The position numbers were made by a program, and so were the translations under genes. From the NCBI RefSeq assembly GCF_040750475.1, contig NZ_JABJVY010000007.1:124001-188000 (forward strand): 64,000 nucleotides of DNA. The letters are read 5' to 3'. Shown in pieces: positions 17,069 to 26,303 of the stretch (position 1 is the first letter of the stretch; every line of letters begins with the position of its first letter). The notes below the pieces were generated by a model that did no database searches, was not told where the DNA came from, and saw only the letters and a program-made list of their open reading frames with translations. This DNA comes from Amorphus sp040750475 (GTDB lineage Bacteria; Pseudomonadota; Alphaproteobacteria; Rhizobiales; Amorphaceae).

Positions 17069-18598
17069 TCACGCCGCCATCGCGAGCCGTGGGCCGGACT
17101 GGCGATAGGCCAGGGCTTCGGCCAGGTGCACCCGGCGCACTCGATCCGACTCGTCGAGGTCCGCCAGCGTGCGGGCGACCTTCAACACCCGGTGATAGCC
17201 ACGGGCCGATAAGCGCATCGCCTCGGCCGCATCCGCAAGCAGCCGGGCGCCGTCCGTATCCGGCGTGGCGATCTCTTCAATCAGCGACGGACCGCATTCG
17301 GCGTTGGTGCGCATCGGGACATTCAAGGCCGCGAAGCGATCGGCCTGGCGGGTCCGGGCCGCACTCACGCGGGCGGCGACTTCCCGCGAGCCTTCCGTGG
17401 GCGCGGGTAGCGCGAGATCGGCGGCCGTGACGGCGGCGACATCGATCCGCACATCAATCCTGTCCAGGAACGGGCCGGAGAGGCGGGCCTGATAGTCTGC
17501 GGCGCAGCGGTCCCCGCGCCGGCACTGATGGCCGGGCTCACCATAGTAGCCGCATCGGCACGGGTTCATGGCGCAAACGAGCTGGAATTGCGCGGGATAG
17601 CTGACCCGATGGTTGGCGCGCGCGATCACGGCCCGGGCGGTCTCTAGCGGTTCGCGCAAGGCGTCGAGCACCTGGGGCGCGAACTCCGGCAATTCGTCGA
17701 GAAAGAGCACGCCGAGATGGGCCAGGGACGCCTCGCCCGGCCGCGCCCGGATTCCGCCACCAACCATGGCCGCGCTGGAGGCGGAATGGTGCGGCGCGCG
17801 AAACGGCCGCCGGCTCGACAGGCGCCCTTCGGCGAGCTGCCCCGCAATCGACTGCACCATGGAAACTTCCAACAGTTCCCGTGGCGACAGAGCGGGCAGG
17901 ATAGTGGGCAGGCGTTGCGCCAGCATCGACTTGCCGGCGCCGGGCGGGCCGACCATCAGGAGATTGTGCCCACCGGCCGCGGCGATTTCGAGCGCGCGCT
18001 TGGCGGTTTCCTGACCCTTGACGTCGGCGAGGTCCCCTTGCGGCAGGGCCTCGTCGCGGATCTTCGGATCCGGTCGCGATAGCACCTGTGTGCCTTTGAA
18101 ATGATTGGCGAGCGCGATCAGGCTGCGCGGGGCGAGGATCGCCATGTCGCCGGAAGCCCAGGCCGCCTCGGGGCCGGATGCGGACGGGCAGATCAGGCCC
18201 TTGGAGAGGGCGTTGGCGCCGATTGCCGCCGGCAGGACGCCGGCGACGGGCGCGATGGTTCCGTCAAGCGAGAGCTCGCCGAGCACCACATAGTCGAGCA
18301 CCTGGTCCGCCGGCAGCACCCCCATTGCGGCCATCAACCCGACGGCGATCGGCAGATCGTAGTGACTGCCTTCCTTGGGCAGGTCGGCGGGAGCGAGATT
18401 GACCGTGATGCGCTTGGGCGGGAGCGATAGCCCGGATGCTATCAGGGCGGAACGCACCCGCTCGCGACTTTCCGCTACGGCTTTGTCCGGCAGGCCGACG
18501 ATGGTGAAGGCGACCGCCCCCGGTCCGATCTGGACCTGCACGTCGACCGGCACCGCCTCGACGCCCTGAAAGGCCACCGTGGTCACGTGGGACACCAT
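17069..18598 (-). CDS. comM: ComM/YifB-family AAA+ ATPase (Mg-chelatase-like)
   Basis: 509 residues. It has an N-terminal Lon-protease-like fold (MVSHVTTVAFQGVEAVPVDV), an AAA+ core with Walker A GPPGAGKS at 217-224 and Walker B LGVLFLDELPEF, a zinc-finger-like CRCGYYGEPGHQC, and a C-terminal Mg-chelatase helical domain. ComM is a hexameric helicase that promotes branch migration in natural transformation, although it is also widespread in non-competent bacteria. ATG 18598 follows a GGGG-containing site. It lies 135 nt downstream of rne on the same strand. Confidence 0.93.
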   Translation of the reverse strand: MVSHVTTVAFQGVEAVPVDVQVQIGPGAVAFTIVGLPDKAVAESRERVRSALIASGLSLPPKRITVNLAPADLPKEGSHYDLPIAVGLMAAMGVLPADQVLDYVVLGELSLDGTIAPVAGVLPAAIGANALSKGLICPSASGPEAAWASGDMAILAPRSLIALANHFKGTQVLSRPDPKIRDEALPQGDLADVKGQETAKRALEIAAAGGHNLLMVGPPGAGKSMLAQRLPTILPALSPRELLEVSMVQSIAGQLAEGRLSSRRPFRAPHHSASSAAMVGGGIRARPGEASLAHLGVLFLDELPEFAPQVLDALREPLETARAVIARANHRVSYPAQFQLVCAMNPCRCGYYGEPGHQCRRGDRCAADYQARLSGPFLDRIDVRIDVAAVTAADLALPAPTEGSREVAARVSAARTRQADRFAALNVPMRTNAECGPSLIEEIATPDTDGARLLADAAEAMRLSARGYHRVLKVARTLADLDESDRVRRVHLAEALAYRQSGPRLAMAA

Positions 18599-18601
18599 CT
18601 T

Positions 18602-18657
18602 GCCACCCCTCTTCGCCCGAACCGCAATTCAGGGTAGTCGATCGGGCGAAGTGTGGC
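18602..18657 (-). other. Inverted repeat between rne and comM
   Basis: CTTCGCCCGA (18611-18620) pairs exactly with TCGGGCGAAG (18642-18651), and GCCAC/GTGGC extends the stem outside it. No T-run follows on the minus strand, so it may be a processing or attenuating hairpin in the comM leader rather than a terminator. A second small hairpin (18692-18712, GCGAAGCG/CGCTTCGC) lies just after the rne stop. Confidence 0.35.
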
Positions 18658-18733
18658 AAGAACAAGACGTGAACAATTCGGGCGTTTCCAAGCGAAGCGC
18701 ACGCCGCTTCGCCTCGAAATGCCGTCCTGGAGG

Positions 18734-21400
18734 CTAGAAGAAGCTCCGGCGCTGCCACCAGCCGCGCTTGGCGCGAGGCTTGTCCTCGTCGTCTGCGCCA
18801 TCGCCCGTCTCCGCTTCGGCGGGCTCGCCACCACCGGTGGGGCCATGGATCGGATGCAGAGCCGCCTGCGCAGTCTCCTCCGTGCCGCTGTCCTCATCGG
18901 ACGCGGCCTCGACCGGCTCTTCGCTCTCCTCCGGTCCGGCCAGGCTCGGCGCCGGTTCCGCCGGCGTCTCGGGCTTGGGAGCAGCTTCGGGCGCTTCGAC
19001 CTTCGCCGACGCATCGACTGCATCCTGAGCGGATTCCGCGACGGATTCGTCGGCGACAGCGGCCGGAGCCGGCCTCTCGTCCTCCGCGGAAGCGGCTTCG
19101 GTCTCGGCCTCTTTGGCCCCGTCCGCTTCGGTGTCGGCAATCTCGGCCGGCGCGGACTGCGCGCCGTCGGTCGCGGCCGTCGCGTCGGCAGCCGGTGCGG
19201 ATTCGCCCTGCGCCTCGGTGTCCTCGCTGGTCGCGGCTTCGTCCTCGCCGCGTTCCCGGCGATTGCGGCGTCCGCCCCGACGGCCACGGCGGCGGCGCGG
19301 CTTGTTGTCGTCCTCGGCCCCGGCCTCGCTCTGATCGGCGCCCTCGGCGGTCTCTTCCGAGCCTTCCTCCTGCGCGCTTTCGGTCGTCTCCTCGGCATTG
19401 GTGGGCGGGGTGTCGGCCGTTGCCTCCTGAGGTGCGCTGTCGGCTTCGGCGTCCGATCCGCTGCGGCGACCGCGCCGGCGGCGCTTGCGGCGGCGCTGGT
19501 TGCCGTCTCCGCTCTCCTGTGCCGGCTGCGGTTCGGCCGGGGCCGGTGCAGGAGCCTCTTGGACCTCCGGTTCGATCTCGATCACCGCCTGGGGCGGAGC
19601 CTCGCCTTCCGCGCGCTCCACCGGCTCGCGGTTGTCGATTTCCAAATGCTTGGTGCCCAGGCTGTCATCCGCCGCGATCGCCACGGTCAGCCCGAAGCGC
19701 GCTTCCAACTCGGCCAGGTGGTGGCGCTTCTGGTTCAGGATATAAAGCGCGACCTCCACCGGCGTGCGCACGGTCAAATGATGGGTCGCGGTCCGCAGAA
19801 GATGATCTTCCAGCGCGCGCAGCACATAGAGCGCCACGGAATCGGTGGAGCGCACGATGCCGGTGCCGTGGCAATGGGCGCAGAGCGTCGTGGAGCTCTC
19901 CACTACGCCCTGGCGGATGCGCTGACGCGACATCTCCAACAGGCCGAAGTGCGAGATCCGGCCGACCTGGATGCGAGCGCGATCGACCTTCAGACATTCC
20001 TTGAGCTTGCGCTCGACCGACCGGTTGTTGCGCTTCTCCTCCATGTCGATGAAGTCGATCACGATCAGGCCGGCAAGGTCGCGCAGCCGGAGCTGGCGGG
20101 CGATCTCCTCCGAGGCTTCCAGATTGGTCTGGAGCGCGGTCGCCTCGATGTTGTGCTCGCGCGTGGCGCGGCCGGAGTTCACGTCGATGGAGACCAGGGC
20201 CTCCGTCGGGTTCAGCACGATATAGCCGCCCGACGGCAGAGTCACCTGCGGCGAGAACATCGCATCGAGCTGCGCCTCCACGCCGAAACGGGTGAAGATC
20301 GGCGTGATCTCGCGATAGGGCTTCACGTTCTTGGCATGGCTCGGCATGAGCATGCGCATGAACTCTTTCGCCTCGCGATAGGCGGCCTCGCCGTGGACGA
20401 GGATCTCGTCGATGTCCTTGTTGTAGAGGTCGCGGATCGACCGCTTGATCAGGCTGCCTTCCTCGTAGACGAGCGTCGGCGCCACCGATTTCAGCGTCAG
20501 ATCGCGCACGTTTTCCCACATGCGCAGAAGATATTCGAAATCGCGCCGGATCTCCGCCTTGGTGCGGCTTGCGCCGGCGGTGCGCAGGATCACGCCCATA
20601 CCTTCCGGCACGTCGAGATCGCTGACGATCTCCTTCAGCCGCTTGCGGTCTTGAGGCGTGGTGATCTTGCGCGAAATGCCGCCGCCGCGGGCGGTGTTCG
20701 GCATCAGGACGGAGTAGCGGCCTGCGAGCGAGAGATAGGTGGTCAGCGCCGCGCCCTTGGTGCCGCGCTCTTCCTTGACGACCTGGACCAACAGGATCTG
20801 GCGGCGCTTGATGACCTCCTGGATCTTGTAGGTCTTGCGAGCCGGGCGCTGGCGCCGCTCCATCGCCTCGTCGAGCGCGTCTTCCGCTCCGACCGATTCG
20901 ACGGTGTCGTCGTCACCCTCGGTGTCGCTGTCGCCGTTGTCTCCGTTCTCGCCCGCCTCCGAGGCGCTCGGGGCGGCCTTCTCGGGACGCTCGCCATCCT
21001 CGTCCGCGGTTTCGGAGCTCTTGGCTTCGGCCTCGTCGCTCTCCACTGCAGCGCGCTTGGCTTTGGAGCGCGACTTCTGAGGCTGATCCTCCGACTTGGA
21101 CTGGGCGCGCGCCTCTTCGGCTTCCGCGTCCAGAAGAGCCTGCCGATCGGCGTGGGGGATCTGGTAGTAGTCGGGATGAATCTCGTTGAAGGCGAGGAAA
21201 CCGTGGCGATTGCCGCCATAGTCGACGAAGGCGGCCTGCAGCGATGGCTCCACGCGCGTCACCTTTGCCAGGTAGATATTGCCCCGCAACGGCTTGCGGG
21301 CGGCGGCTTCGAAGTCGAAATCCTCGACCCGGTTACCGCGAACGACGACGACGCGCGTCTCTTCCGGGTGGGCTGCGTCGACGAGCATCTTGTTGGCCAT
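18734..21400 (-). CDS. rne: Ribonuclease E
   Basis: 888 residues. The S1 domain is split by an acidic, low-complexity insert of roughly 90 residues (about 95-185). The DNase-I-like catalytic core has the metal-binding Asp in SIDVNSG and in IDFIDM, and the zinc-link cysteines are C507 and C510 (LCAHCHGTG). Beyond about residue 600 the chain is a disordered Arg-rich and Glu/Ala-rich scaffold ending in RGWWQRRSFF, a tail typical of alphaproteobacterial RNase E, which probably assembles the degradosome. ATG 21400 follows AAGGAGC. A long open frame on the opposite strand across the acidic region is a GC-bias shadow. Confidence 0.95.
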   Translation of the reverse strand: MANKMLVDAAHPEETRVVVVRGNRVEDFDFEAAARKPLRGNIYLAKVTRVEPSLQAAFVDYGGNRHGFLAFNEIHPDYYQIPHADRQALLDAEAEEARAQSKSEDQPQKSRSKAKRAAVESDEAEAKSSETADEDGERPEKAAPSASEAGENGDNGDSDTEGDDDTVESVGAEDALDEAMERRQRPARKTYKIQEVIKRRQILLVQVVKEERGTKGAALTTYLSLAGRYSVLMPNTARGGGISRKITTPQDRKRLKEIVSDLDVPEGMGVILRTAGASRTKAEIRRDFEYLLRMWENVRDLTLKSVAPTLVYEEGSLIKRSIRDLYNKDIDEILVHGEAAYREAKEFMRMLMPSHAKNVKPYREITPIFTRFGVEAQLDAMFSPQVTLPSGGYIVLNPTEALVSIDVNSGRATREHNIEATALQTNLEASEEIARQLRLRDLAGLIVIDFIDMEEKRNNRSVERKLKECLKVDRARIQVGRISHFGLLEMSRQRIRQGVVESSTTLCAHCHGTGIVRSTDSVALYVLRALEDHLLRTATHHLTVRTPVEVALYILNQKRHHLAELEARFGLTVAIAADDSLGTKHLEIDNREPVERAEGEAPPQAVIEIEPEVQEAPAPAPAEPQPAQESGDGNQRRRKRRRRGRRSGSDAEADSAPQEATADTPPTNAEETTESAQEEGSEETAEGADQSEAGAEDDNKPRRRRGRRGGRRNRRERGEDEAATSEDTEAQGESAPAADATAATDGAQSAPAEIADTEADGAKEAETEAASAEDERPAPAAVADESVAESAQDAVDASAKVEAPEAAPKPETPAEPAPSLAGPEESEEPVEAASDEDSGTEETAQAALHPIHGPTGGGEPAEAETGDGADDEDKPRAKRGWWQRRSFF

Positions 21401-22082
21401 AGGGCGAAAGCTCCTTGCCTCCAGACCCCGGGGGCGGCGGCGCAACCGCGCGCGCCGGTGGCCGGGGGGAGGCGATCTGGGTCGTTGAAACGATCACGGA
21501 TGGGAAAGCGTCGCTGCGTGCGCCCCGGCAGAGGATGAGCTGACCCGGACTAGCGGGCAGGTTGGCCATCATGCGTTCGGAAAGGGGCAGCGCCGGGTCA
21601 CGCGCTCGAACAATTCAATATCGATCCGCCGCGATTTTTCGAGAATCGCGGCGAGCGGATGCGCCGTTTGTCGTTCGGCGGCCATTGCTGCGCCACACAT
21701 GAACCCTACAGCGCGGTTCGCACATGCGAACTCACTGGACGGGCTCCGTGTCCATCGAAGGAGCCGGGGCTCCGGCGCACGCTCAGGCTTCCCGTCCGGT
21801 CTGCTCGCCGATCCAAAAACACGCCACATGGCGTTCGAAGGATGATGGAGAGCTCTGATAAGGCAGCGCCTGCACCCTCCAACGGGAACGGCAAGGCCCG
21901 GAAAAGGAAATCATCCACAAGACAGATATTTACGGTTCTGTGTTGCAATTGGCAAGCAATTGATGGCGCACCGGAGATGACGGTCCGCGGATGGCAGCCG
22001 GGCGTTAACGGCAGGGCGATAATCCGCTATAGGCCGCAGCCGAGGCGCCGGGGGAAAGCGCGAAGGAATGAGGTGAGACAGG
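21401..22082. other. Divergent leader region of rne and amiC
   Basis: 682 nt without a convincing gene. It holds the rne leader with a stable hairpin (21627-21653), and, near amiC, a direct repeat GCAATTG (21945-21951 and 21956-21962, 11-nt period). A plus-strand open frame across 21659-22090 lacks a ribosome binding site and known similarity, so I do not annotate it. Confidence 0.4.
21627..21653 (-). promoter_or_regulatory. Stable hairpin in the rne 5' leader
   Basis: CGCCGCGATT (21627-21636) and AATCGCGGCG (21644-21653) are a perfect 10-bp stem with a 7-nt loop, 227 nt upstream of the rne start. E. coli RNase E cleaves its own structured leader to limit its synthesis; a similar role here is inference. 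Confidence 0.4.
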
Positions 22083-23327
22083 ATGCGTGAAGGCCGGACC
22101 GCCAGCCGAGTGATCGCTGTGCTGATGGCGATCCTTCTCGCAGGTGCGATCGCACGCCCGGCCGACGCCGCCGCGCCGGACGATGACACGGAGGCGGTCG
22201 CGACCGGCGCACGGGTGGAGGGCGACGGCGAGCGCACGCGATTCGTGATCGATGTCGCCAAGGCGGTGGAATTCGGTACGTTCGTGCTTCCCGATCCGCG
22301 TCGCGTGATTATCGATCTTGCCAATGTGCGCTTCGATCTGTCTCCCGACGCCGGCCGAAAGGGCGCCGGCCTGGTGACGGCCTGGCGCTACGGCCAGTTC
22401 GCTCAGGGCCAGGCGCGCATCGTGCTCGACGTCGATGGGCCGGTGTCGGTGGAGCACGCCTTCTATCTGCCGCCGGTGGCCGATCAGCCCGGTCATCTGG
22501 TCGTCGACCTGGTGTCCGCCAGCGAGACGGACTTTCAGGCCGCCGTGAAAACGAGCCGCGGACGATCCGCCGGTGCGGAACCCGCACTCGCGACACCGAC
22601 CGAGCCCGTTGGCGGGTCGAAGCCGGTGGTCGTTCTCGATCCCGGCCACGGCGGCGTCGACCCCGGCGCGGTCGGGGAGGGGGGCGTGTTCGAGAAAGAC
22701 GTGGTCCTGACCTTCGCGAGCGAGCTGAAGAAAAAGCTGGAGGCGACCGACGACGTTGAGGTGCGCATGACCCGCGACGACGATCGCTTCTTGTCGCTGC
22801 GTCAGCGCGTGGAGGTCGCGCGTGGCTATGGCGCGGACTTGTTCGTCTCGATTCACGCCGATTCTGCGCCCCAGGACTATGTGCGCGGCGCGACCGTCTA
22901 TACTCTCTCGGAGCGCCCCTCAGACGCCCAGGCCGCCGCGATCGCGGCACGGGAAAATCGGTCCGACGTGCTTGCCGGTATCGAAGTCGACGAGACCACC
23001 GACGAGGTCACCGACATTCTGATCGACTTGGCGCGCCGGGAAACCAAGGTGTTCTCCCACCACTTCGCCGAGGATGCGATCCAGCAGCTCGGAACGGCGG
23101 TGCTGATGCACAAAAATCCGCACCGGTCCGCGCGTTTCCGGGTGCTCAAGGCGCACGATATTCCCTCGGTCCTGATCGAGCTGGGCTATCTCTCAAACGC
23201 GCACGACGAGCAGCTTTTGACCGATCCGTCGTGGCGCGATCGAGCTTCGGATGCGTTGAGCGCGGCGGTGGAGCGCTTTTTCGGCCCCCGGCTTGCCCAG
23301 GGAAAAGGGGACACGGTTCCGCAATGA
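22083..23327 (+). CDS. amiC: N-acetylmuramoyl-L-alanine amidase (AmiC type)
   Basis: 414 residues. A signal peptide (to about residue 29) is followed by an AMIN domain (about 40-145) that targets the septum or cell wall, a linker, and an Amidase_3 catalytic domain (about 180-400). Zinc ligands and catalytic residues are visible in LDPGHGGVDPGA, VFEKDVVL, LFVSIHADS and VLIELGYLSN. It cleaves the lactyl-amide bond of peptidoglycan during daughter-cell separation. GAGGTGAGACAGG precedes ATG 22083. The next gene on the strand is PBP1a, an arrangement common in alphaproteobacteria. Confidence 0.93.
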   Translation: MREGRTASRVIAVLMAILLAGAIARPADAAAPDDDTEAVATGARVEGDGERTRFVIDVAKAVEFGTFVLPDPRRVIIDLANVRFDLSPDAGRKGAGLVTAWRYGQFAQGQARIVLDVDGPVSVEHAFYLPPVADQPGHLVVDLVSASETDFQAAVKTSRGRSAGAEPALATPTEPVGGSKPVVVLDPGHGGVDPGAVGEGGVFEKDVVLTFASELKKKLEATDDVEVRMTRDDDRFLSLRQRVEVARGYGADLFVSIHADSAPQDYVRGATVYTLSERPSDAQAAAIAARENRSDVLAGIEVDETTDEVTDILIDLARRETKVFSHHFAEDAIQQLGTAVLMHKNPHRSARFRVLKAHDIPSVLIELGYLSNAHDEQLLTDPSWRDRASDALSAAVERFFGPRLAQGKGDTVPQ

Positions 23328-23668
23328 TTGCCCCGAAGCGACCACTTTTTGGGCATATTCAAGGGAAGCTTAAGAGCTTCGGTTCAAACGATCGTGATGG
23401 GAGCCGTGGTTCTTGCGTCATTCGGGCGCCGGACGCTATGGCTTGAGTTTCTCGGGCCGAAGAGTGGGCGACCGGTGGGAAGGCTGCCGGGCGGGACGTG
23501 CGGATCGCGAGGCATGGATCCGGTGAACGTGGTGAGACCGTCGCCGGCGAGCGTGTCAGGCGATGTCGCAGACGGCGGACGGATCGGGATTGAGAGAGGC
23601 GTGTCGTTCCCTCGTGGAGGCAGGACGGCACCCCGACGCACCCTTTGGGCGGAGTTGAATACGGCACG
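23328..23668 (+). other. Intergenic region between amiC and PBP1a
   Basis: 341 nt. I see no gene and no certain promoter. An AAGCTTAAGAGCTT near-palindrome occurs at about 23368-23381. The stretch presumably contains the PBP1a promoter. Confidence 0.3.
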
Positions 23669-26167
23669 ATGCGCTTTCTTGTGAACACCATCGGCTATCT
23701 GGTCGGCATCGGCGTGGTCCTGGGCCTGATCGCCGCCGGCGCTGTCGGCTATTATGTGTACATGATGTCCGAGGATCTCCCGGACTACACGCAGTTGCGC
23801 AACTACGAGCCGCCGGTGATGACGCGTATCCACGCGTCCGACGGCAGCCTGGTTGCCGAATATGCGCGCGAGAAGCGCTTGTTCCTGCCGATCCAGGCGA
23901 TCCCGGCGGTGATCAAGGAAGCCTTCCTCTCCGCCGAGGACAAGACCTTCTACACTCACAACGGCATCGACCTCGGCGGCATCGTGCGGGCCGCGGTCAC
24001 CAACTTCCGCAACCGGGGAAGCGGTCGCCGGCCGGTCGGCGCCTCGACGATCACCCAGCAGGTCGCCAAGAACTTCCTTTTGACCAACGAGGTCTCGATC
24101 GAACGTAAGATCAAGGAAGCGATCCTGGCGCTACGGATCGAGCAGGCCTACACCAAGGACCGCATTCTCGAGCTGTACCTCAACGAGATCTATCTCGGCA
24201 TGGGCGCCTACGGCGTCGCAGCGGCTGCGCTCGTCTATTTCGACAAGTCGGTGCACGAGCTGTCGATCGCGGAAGTCGCCTACCTGGCGGCGCTGCCGAA
24301 GGCACCGAACAACTACAATCCGTTCCGCGAGCCCGCGCGCGCCATCGAGCGCCGCAACTGGGTGATCGATCGGATGCTGGAGAACGGCTACATCACCGAG
24401 TCGGAGGCCGAGCAGGCCAAGAACGAGCCGCTGAAGGTGACGCCGCGTGACACCGGCTCGCATCTGTTCGCCTCGGACTATTTCGCCGAGGAGGTGCGCC
24501 GCCATCTGGCCAACATGTACGGCGAGAAGGGGCTATACGAAGGCGGCCTGTCGGTGCGCACGACGCTTAATCCCGAGCTTCAGGTCATGGCCCGCAACGC
24601 CCTCATGGACGGCCTGATCGATTTCGATGTCCGGCGCACCGGCTGGCGCGGTCCGGTCACCACGGTCGATCTCGGCAACGGGGCCGACTGGGGCGCGCGG
24701 GTTGGCGAAGTGAATGCCTATTCCGACTTGCCGGAGTGGCGGCTTGCCGTCGTCCTGTCGGTGGACGGCAACGAGGCGCAGATCGGCCTGCAACCGGAAC
24801 GGCTCGTGTCCGGCGCCCTGTCGATCGAGCGCGAGCGCGGCCGCATTCCGTTCAAGGATGTCGCCTGGCGCCGGATCCAGCACGGACCGAAGCCGGGACA
24901 GGACTATGCGCACTACACCGGTGTGCGCAACATGACCGACCTGCTGCAGCGCGGCGACGTCGTTTATGTCGAGAAGGACGAAAGCGCGGACGGCGACGAC
25001 GTCTACAATCTGCGCCAGGTGCCGGAAGTCTCCGGCGCGATCGTGGCCATGGATCCGCACACCGGACGCGTGCTGGCGATGGTCGGCGGCTTTTCCTTCG
25101 CCGAAAGCGAGTTCAACCGGGCCACCCAGGCCTATCGCCAGCCCGGCTCCTCGTTCAAACCGTTCGTCTACGCCACAGCGCTCGACAATGGCTATACGCC
25201 GGCCTCGATCGTGGTCGATGGTCCGATCGAGATCGATCCGGGCGCGGGCCAGGCGGTGTGGCGGCCAAAGAACTATGGCGGCAAATATGCCGGTCCGCGC
25301 ACCCTGCGCTATGGCATCGAGCGCTCGCGCAACCTGATGACGGTGCGGCTCGCCAAAGACATGGGTATGCCGCTGATCGTCGAATATGCGCGGCGGTTCG
25401 GCATCTACGACAATCTGAAGCCGTTCCTGTCGATGTCGCTCGGTGCCGGTGAAACCACGGTGATGCGGATGGTCGGGGCCTACTCGATCATCGCCAACAG
25501 CGGACAGAAGGTGACGCCGACGCTGATCGACCGCATTCAGGACCGTTATGGTCGCACGATCTATCGTCACGACGATCGGATCTGTCAGGGGTGTGTCGCG
25601 GAGAGCTGGCACGACCAGCCCGATCCGACCATCATCGACGAGTCGGAATATGTGCTCGACCCGATGACCGCCTACCAGATCACCTCCATGATGGAAGGCG
25701 TGGTCCAGCGCGGCACGGCCACCCGGGTGCGGGCCGTCGGCAAGCCGATCGCCGGCAAGACGGGCACGACCAACGACGAGCGTGATGCCTGGTTCGTGGG
25801 CTTCACCCCGGACCTCGTTGCCGGTGTCTATGTGGGCTACGACAATCCGCGGCCGATGGGCCGCGGCGCCACCGGTGGCCAGGTTGCCGCGCCGATCTTC
25901 ATCGACTTCATGAAGAGCGCGTTGGCCGATACCCCGGGGGTGGAGTTCCGCGTCCCCGAAGGCATCAAGCTGGTGCCGGTCTATGCCAGCACTGGCCAGC
26001 CTGCACCGAGCGGCGGTGCCGGCGTGATCCTGGAGGCGTTCAAGCCCGGCACGGCGCCCGGCGACACCTTCTCCGTGATCGGCCTCAACAGCGGCAAATC
26101 CTCGCGCTCCACCGTGACGCGCGAAAGCGAGCGTGCCGTCCTGTCCGGTACCGGCGGCCTCTACTGA
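23669..26167 (+). CDS. mrcA: Penicillin-binding protein 1A (bifunctional glycosyltransferase/transpeptidase)
   Basis: 832 residues. One membrane helix near the N-terminus (about 8-32) is followed by the GT51 domain with its catalytic Glu in SAEDKTFYTHNG and GASTITQQVAKN, an OB-like linker domain, and the transpeptidase domain. The transpeptidase has the nucleophile Ser494 in SSFK, SRN in ERSRNLMTVRL and KTG in AGKTGTTND. It polymerises and cross-links peptidoglycan at the inner membrane. The start is ATG 23669 (MRFLVNTIG); a TTG at 23645 would add 8 residues and cannot be excluded. Confidence 0.95.
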   Translation: MRFLVNTIGYLVGIGVVLGLIAAGAVGYYVYMMSEDLPDYTQLRNYEPPVMTRIHASDGSLVAEYAREKRLFLPIQAIPAVIKEAFLSAEDKTFYTHNGIDLGGIVRAAVTNFRNRGSGRRPVGASTITQQVAKNFLLTNEVSIERKIKEAILALRIEQAYTKDRILELYLNEIYLGMGAYGVAAAALVYFDKSVHELSIAEVAYLAALPKAPNNYNPFREPARAIERRNWVIDRMLENGYITESEAEQAKNEPLKVTPRDTGSHLFASDYFAEEVRRHLANMYGEKGLYEGGLSVRTTLNPELQVMARNALMDGLIDFDVRRTGWRGPVTTVDLGNGADWGARVGEVNAYSDLPEWRLAVVLSVDGNEAQIGLQPERLVSGALSIERERGRIPFKDVAWRRIQHGPKPGQDYAHYTGVRNMTDLLQRGDVVYVEKDESADGDDVYNLRQVPEVSGAIVAMDPHTGRVLAMVGGFSFAESEFNRATQAYRQPGSSFKPFVYATALDNGYTPASIVVDGPIEIDPGAGQAVWRPKNYGGKYAGPRTLRYGIERSRNLMTVRLAKDMGMPLIVEYARRFGIYDNLKPFLSMSLGAGETTVMRMVGAYSIIANSGQKVTPTLIDRIQDRYGRTIYRHDDRICQGCVAESWHDQPDPTIIDESEYVLDPMTAYQITSMMEGVVQRGTATRVRAVGKPIAGKTGTTNDERDAWFVGFTPDLVAGVYVGYDNPRPMGRGATGGQVAAPIFIDFMKSALADTPGVEFRVPEGIKLVPVYASTGQPAPSGGAGVILEAFKPGTAPGDTFSVIGLNSGKSSRSTVTRESERAVLSGTGGLY

Positions 26168-26249
26168 GGCCGCCTCGCGGCGGATTTCCGATAAGGTCCG
26201 GACGGCGCGTTGCGTATGGCGCGCTCGCGCCTTATGTCGGGCAGTTCCC

Positions 26250-26269
26250 GGCGCGGCGCCGTCCGCGCC
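26250..26269 (+). terminator. Possible terminator after PBP1a
   Basis: GGCGCGG (26250-26256) pairs with CCGCGCC (26263-26269) around a 6-nt loop, followed by a pyrimidine tract (CCCCCTTCTTTCCC) rather than a clean T-run. It lies between the PBP1a stop and prfB. Confidence 0.3.
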
Positions 26270-26303
26270 GAGCCCCCTTCTTTCCCTGATCCCGGATAGT
26301 GGA

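Noticed and set aside
18653..21538. A 961-codon open frame on the plus strand opposite rne
   Set aside because: It is the mirror of the acidic, GC-rich RNase E coding region; it is Arg- and His-rich, has no recognisable domain and covers a gene with a clear identity.
21659..22090. Plus-strand open frame of 143 codons before amiC
   Set aside because: No ribosome binding site, no similarity, and it overlaps the amiC start; the composition fits leader DNA.
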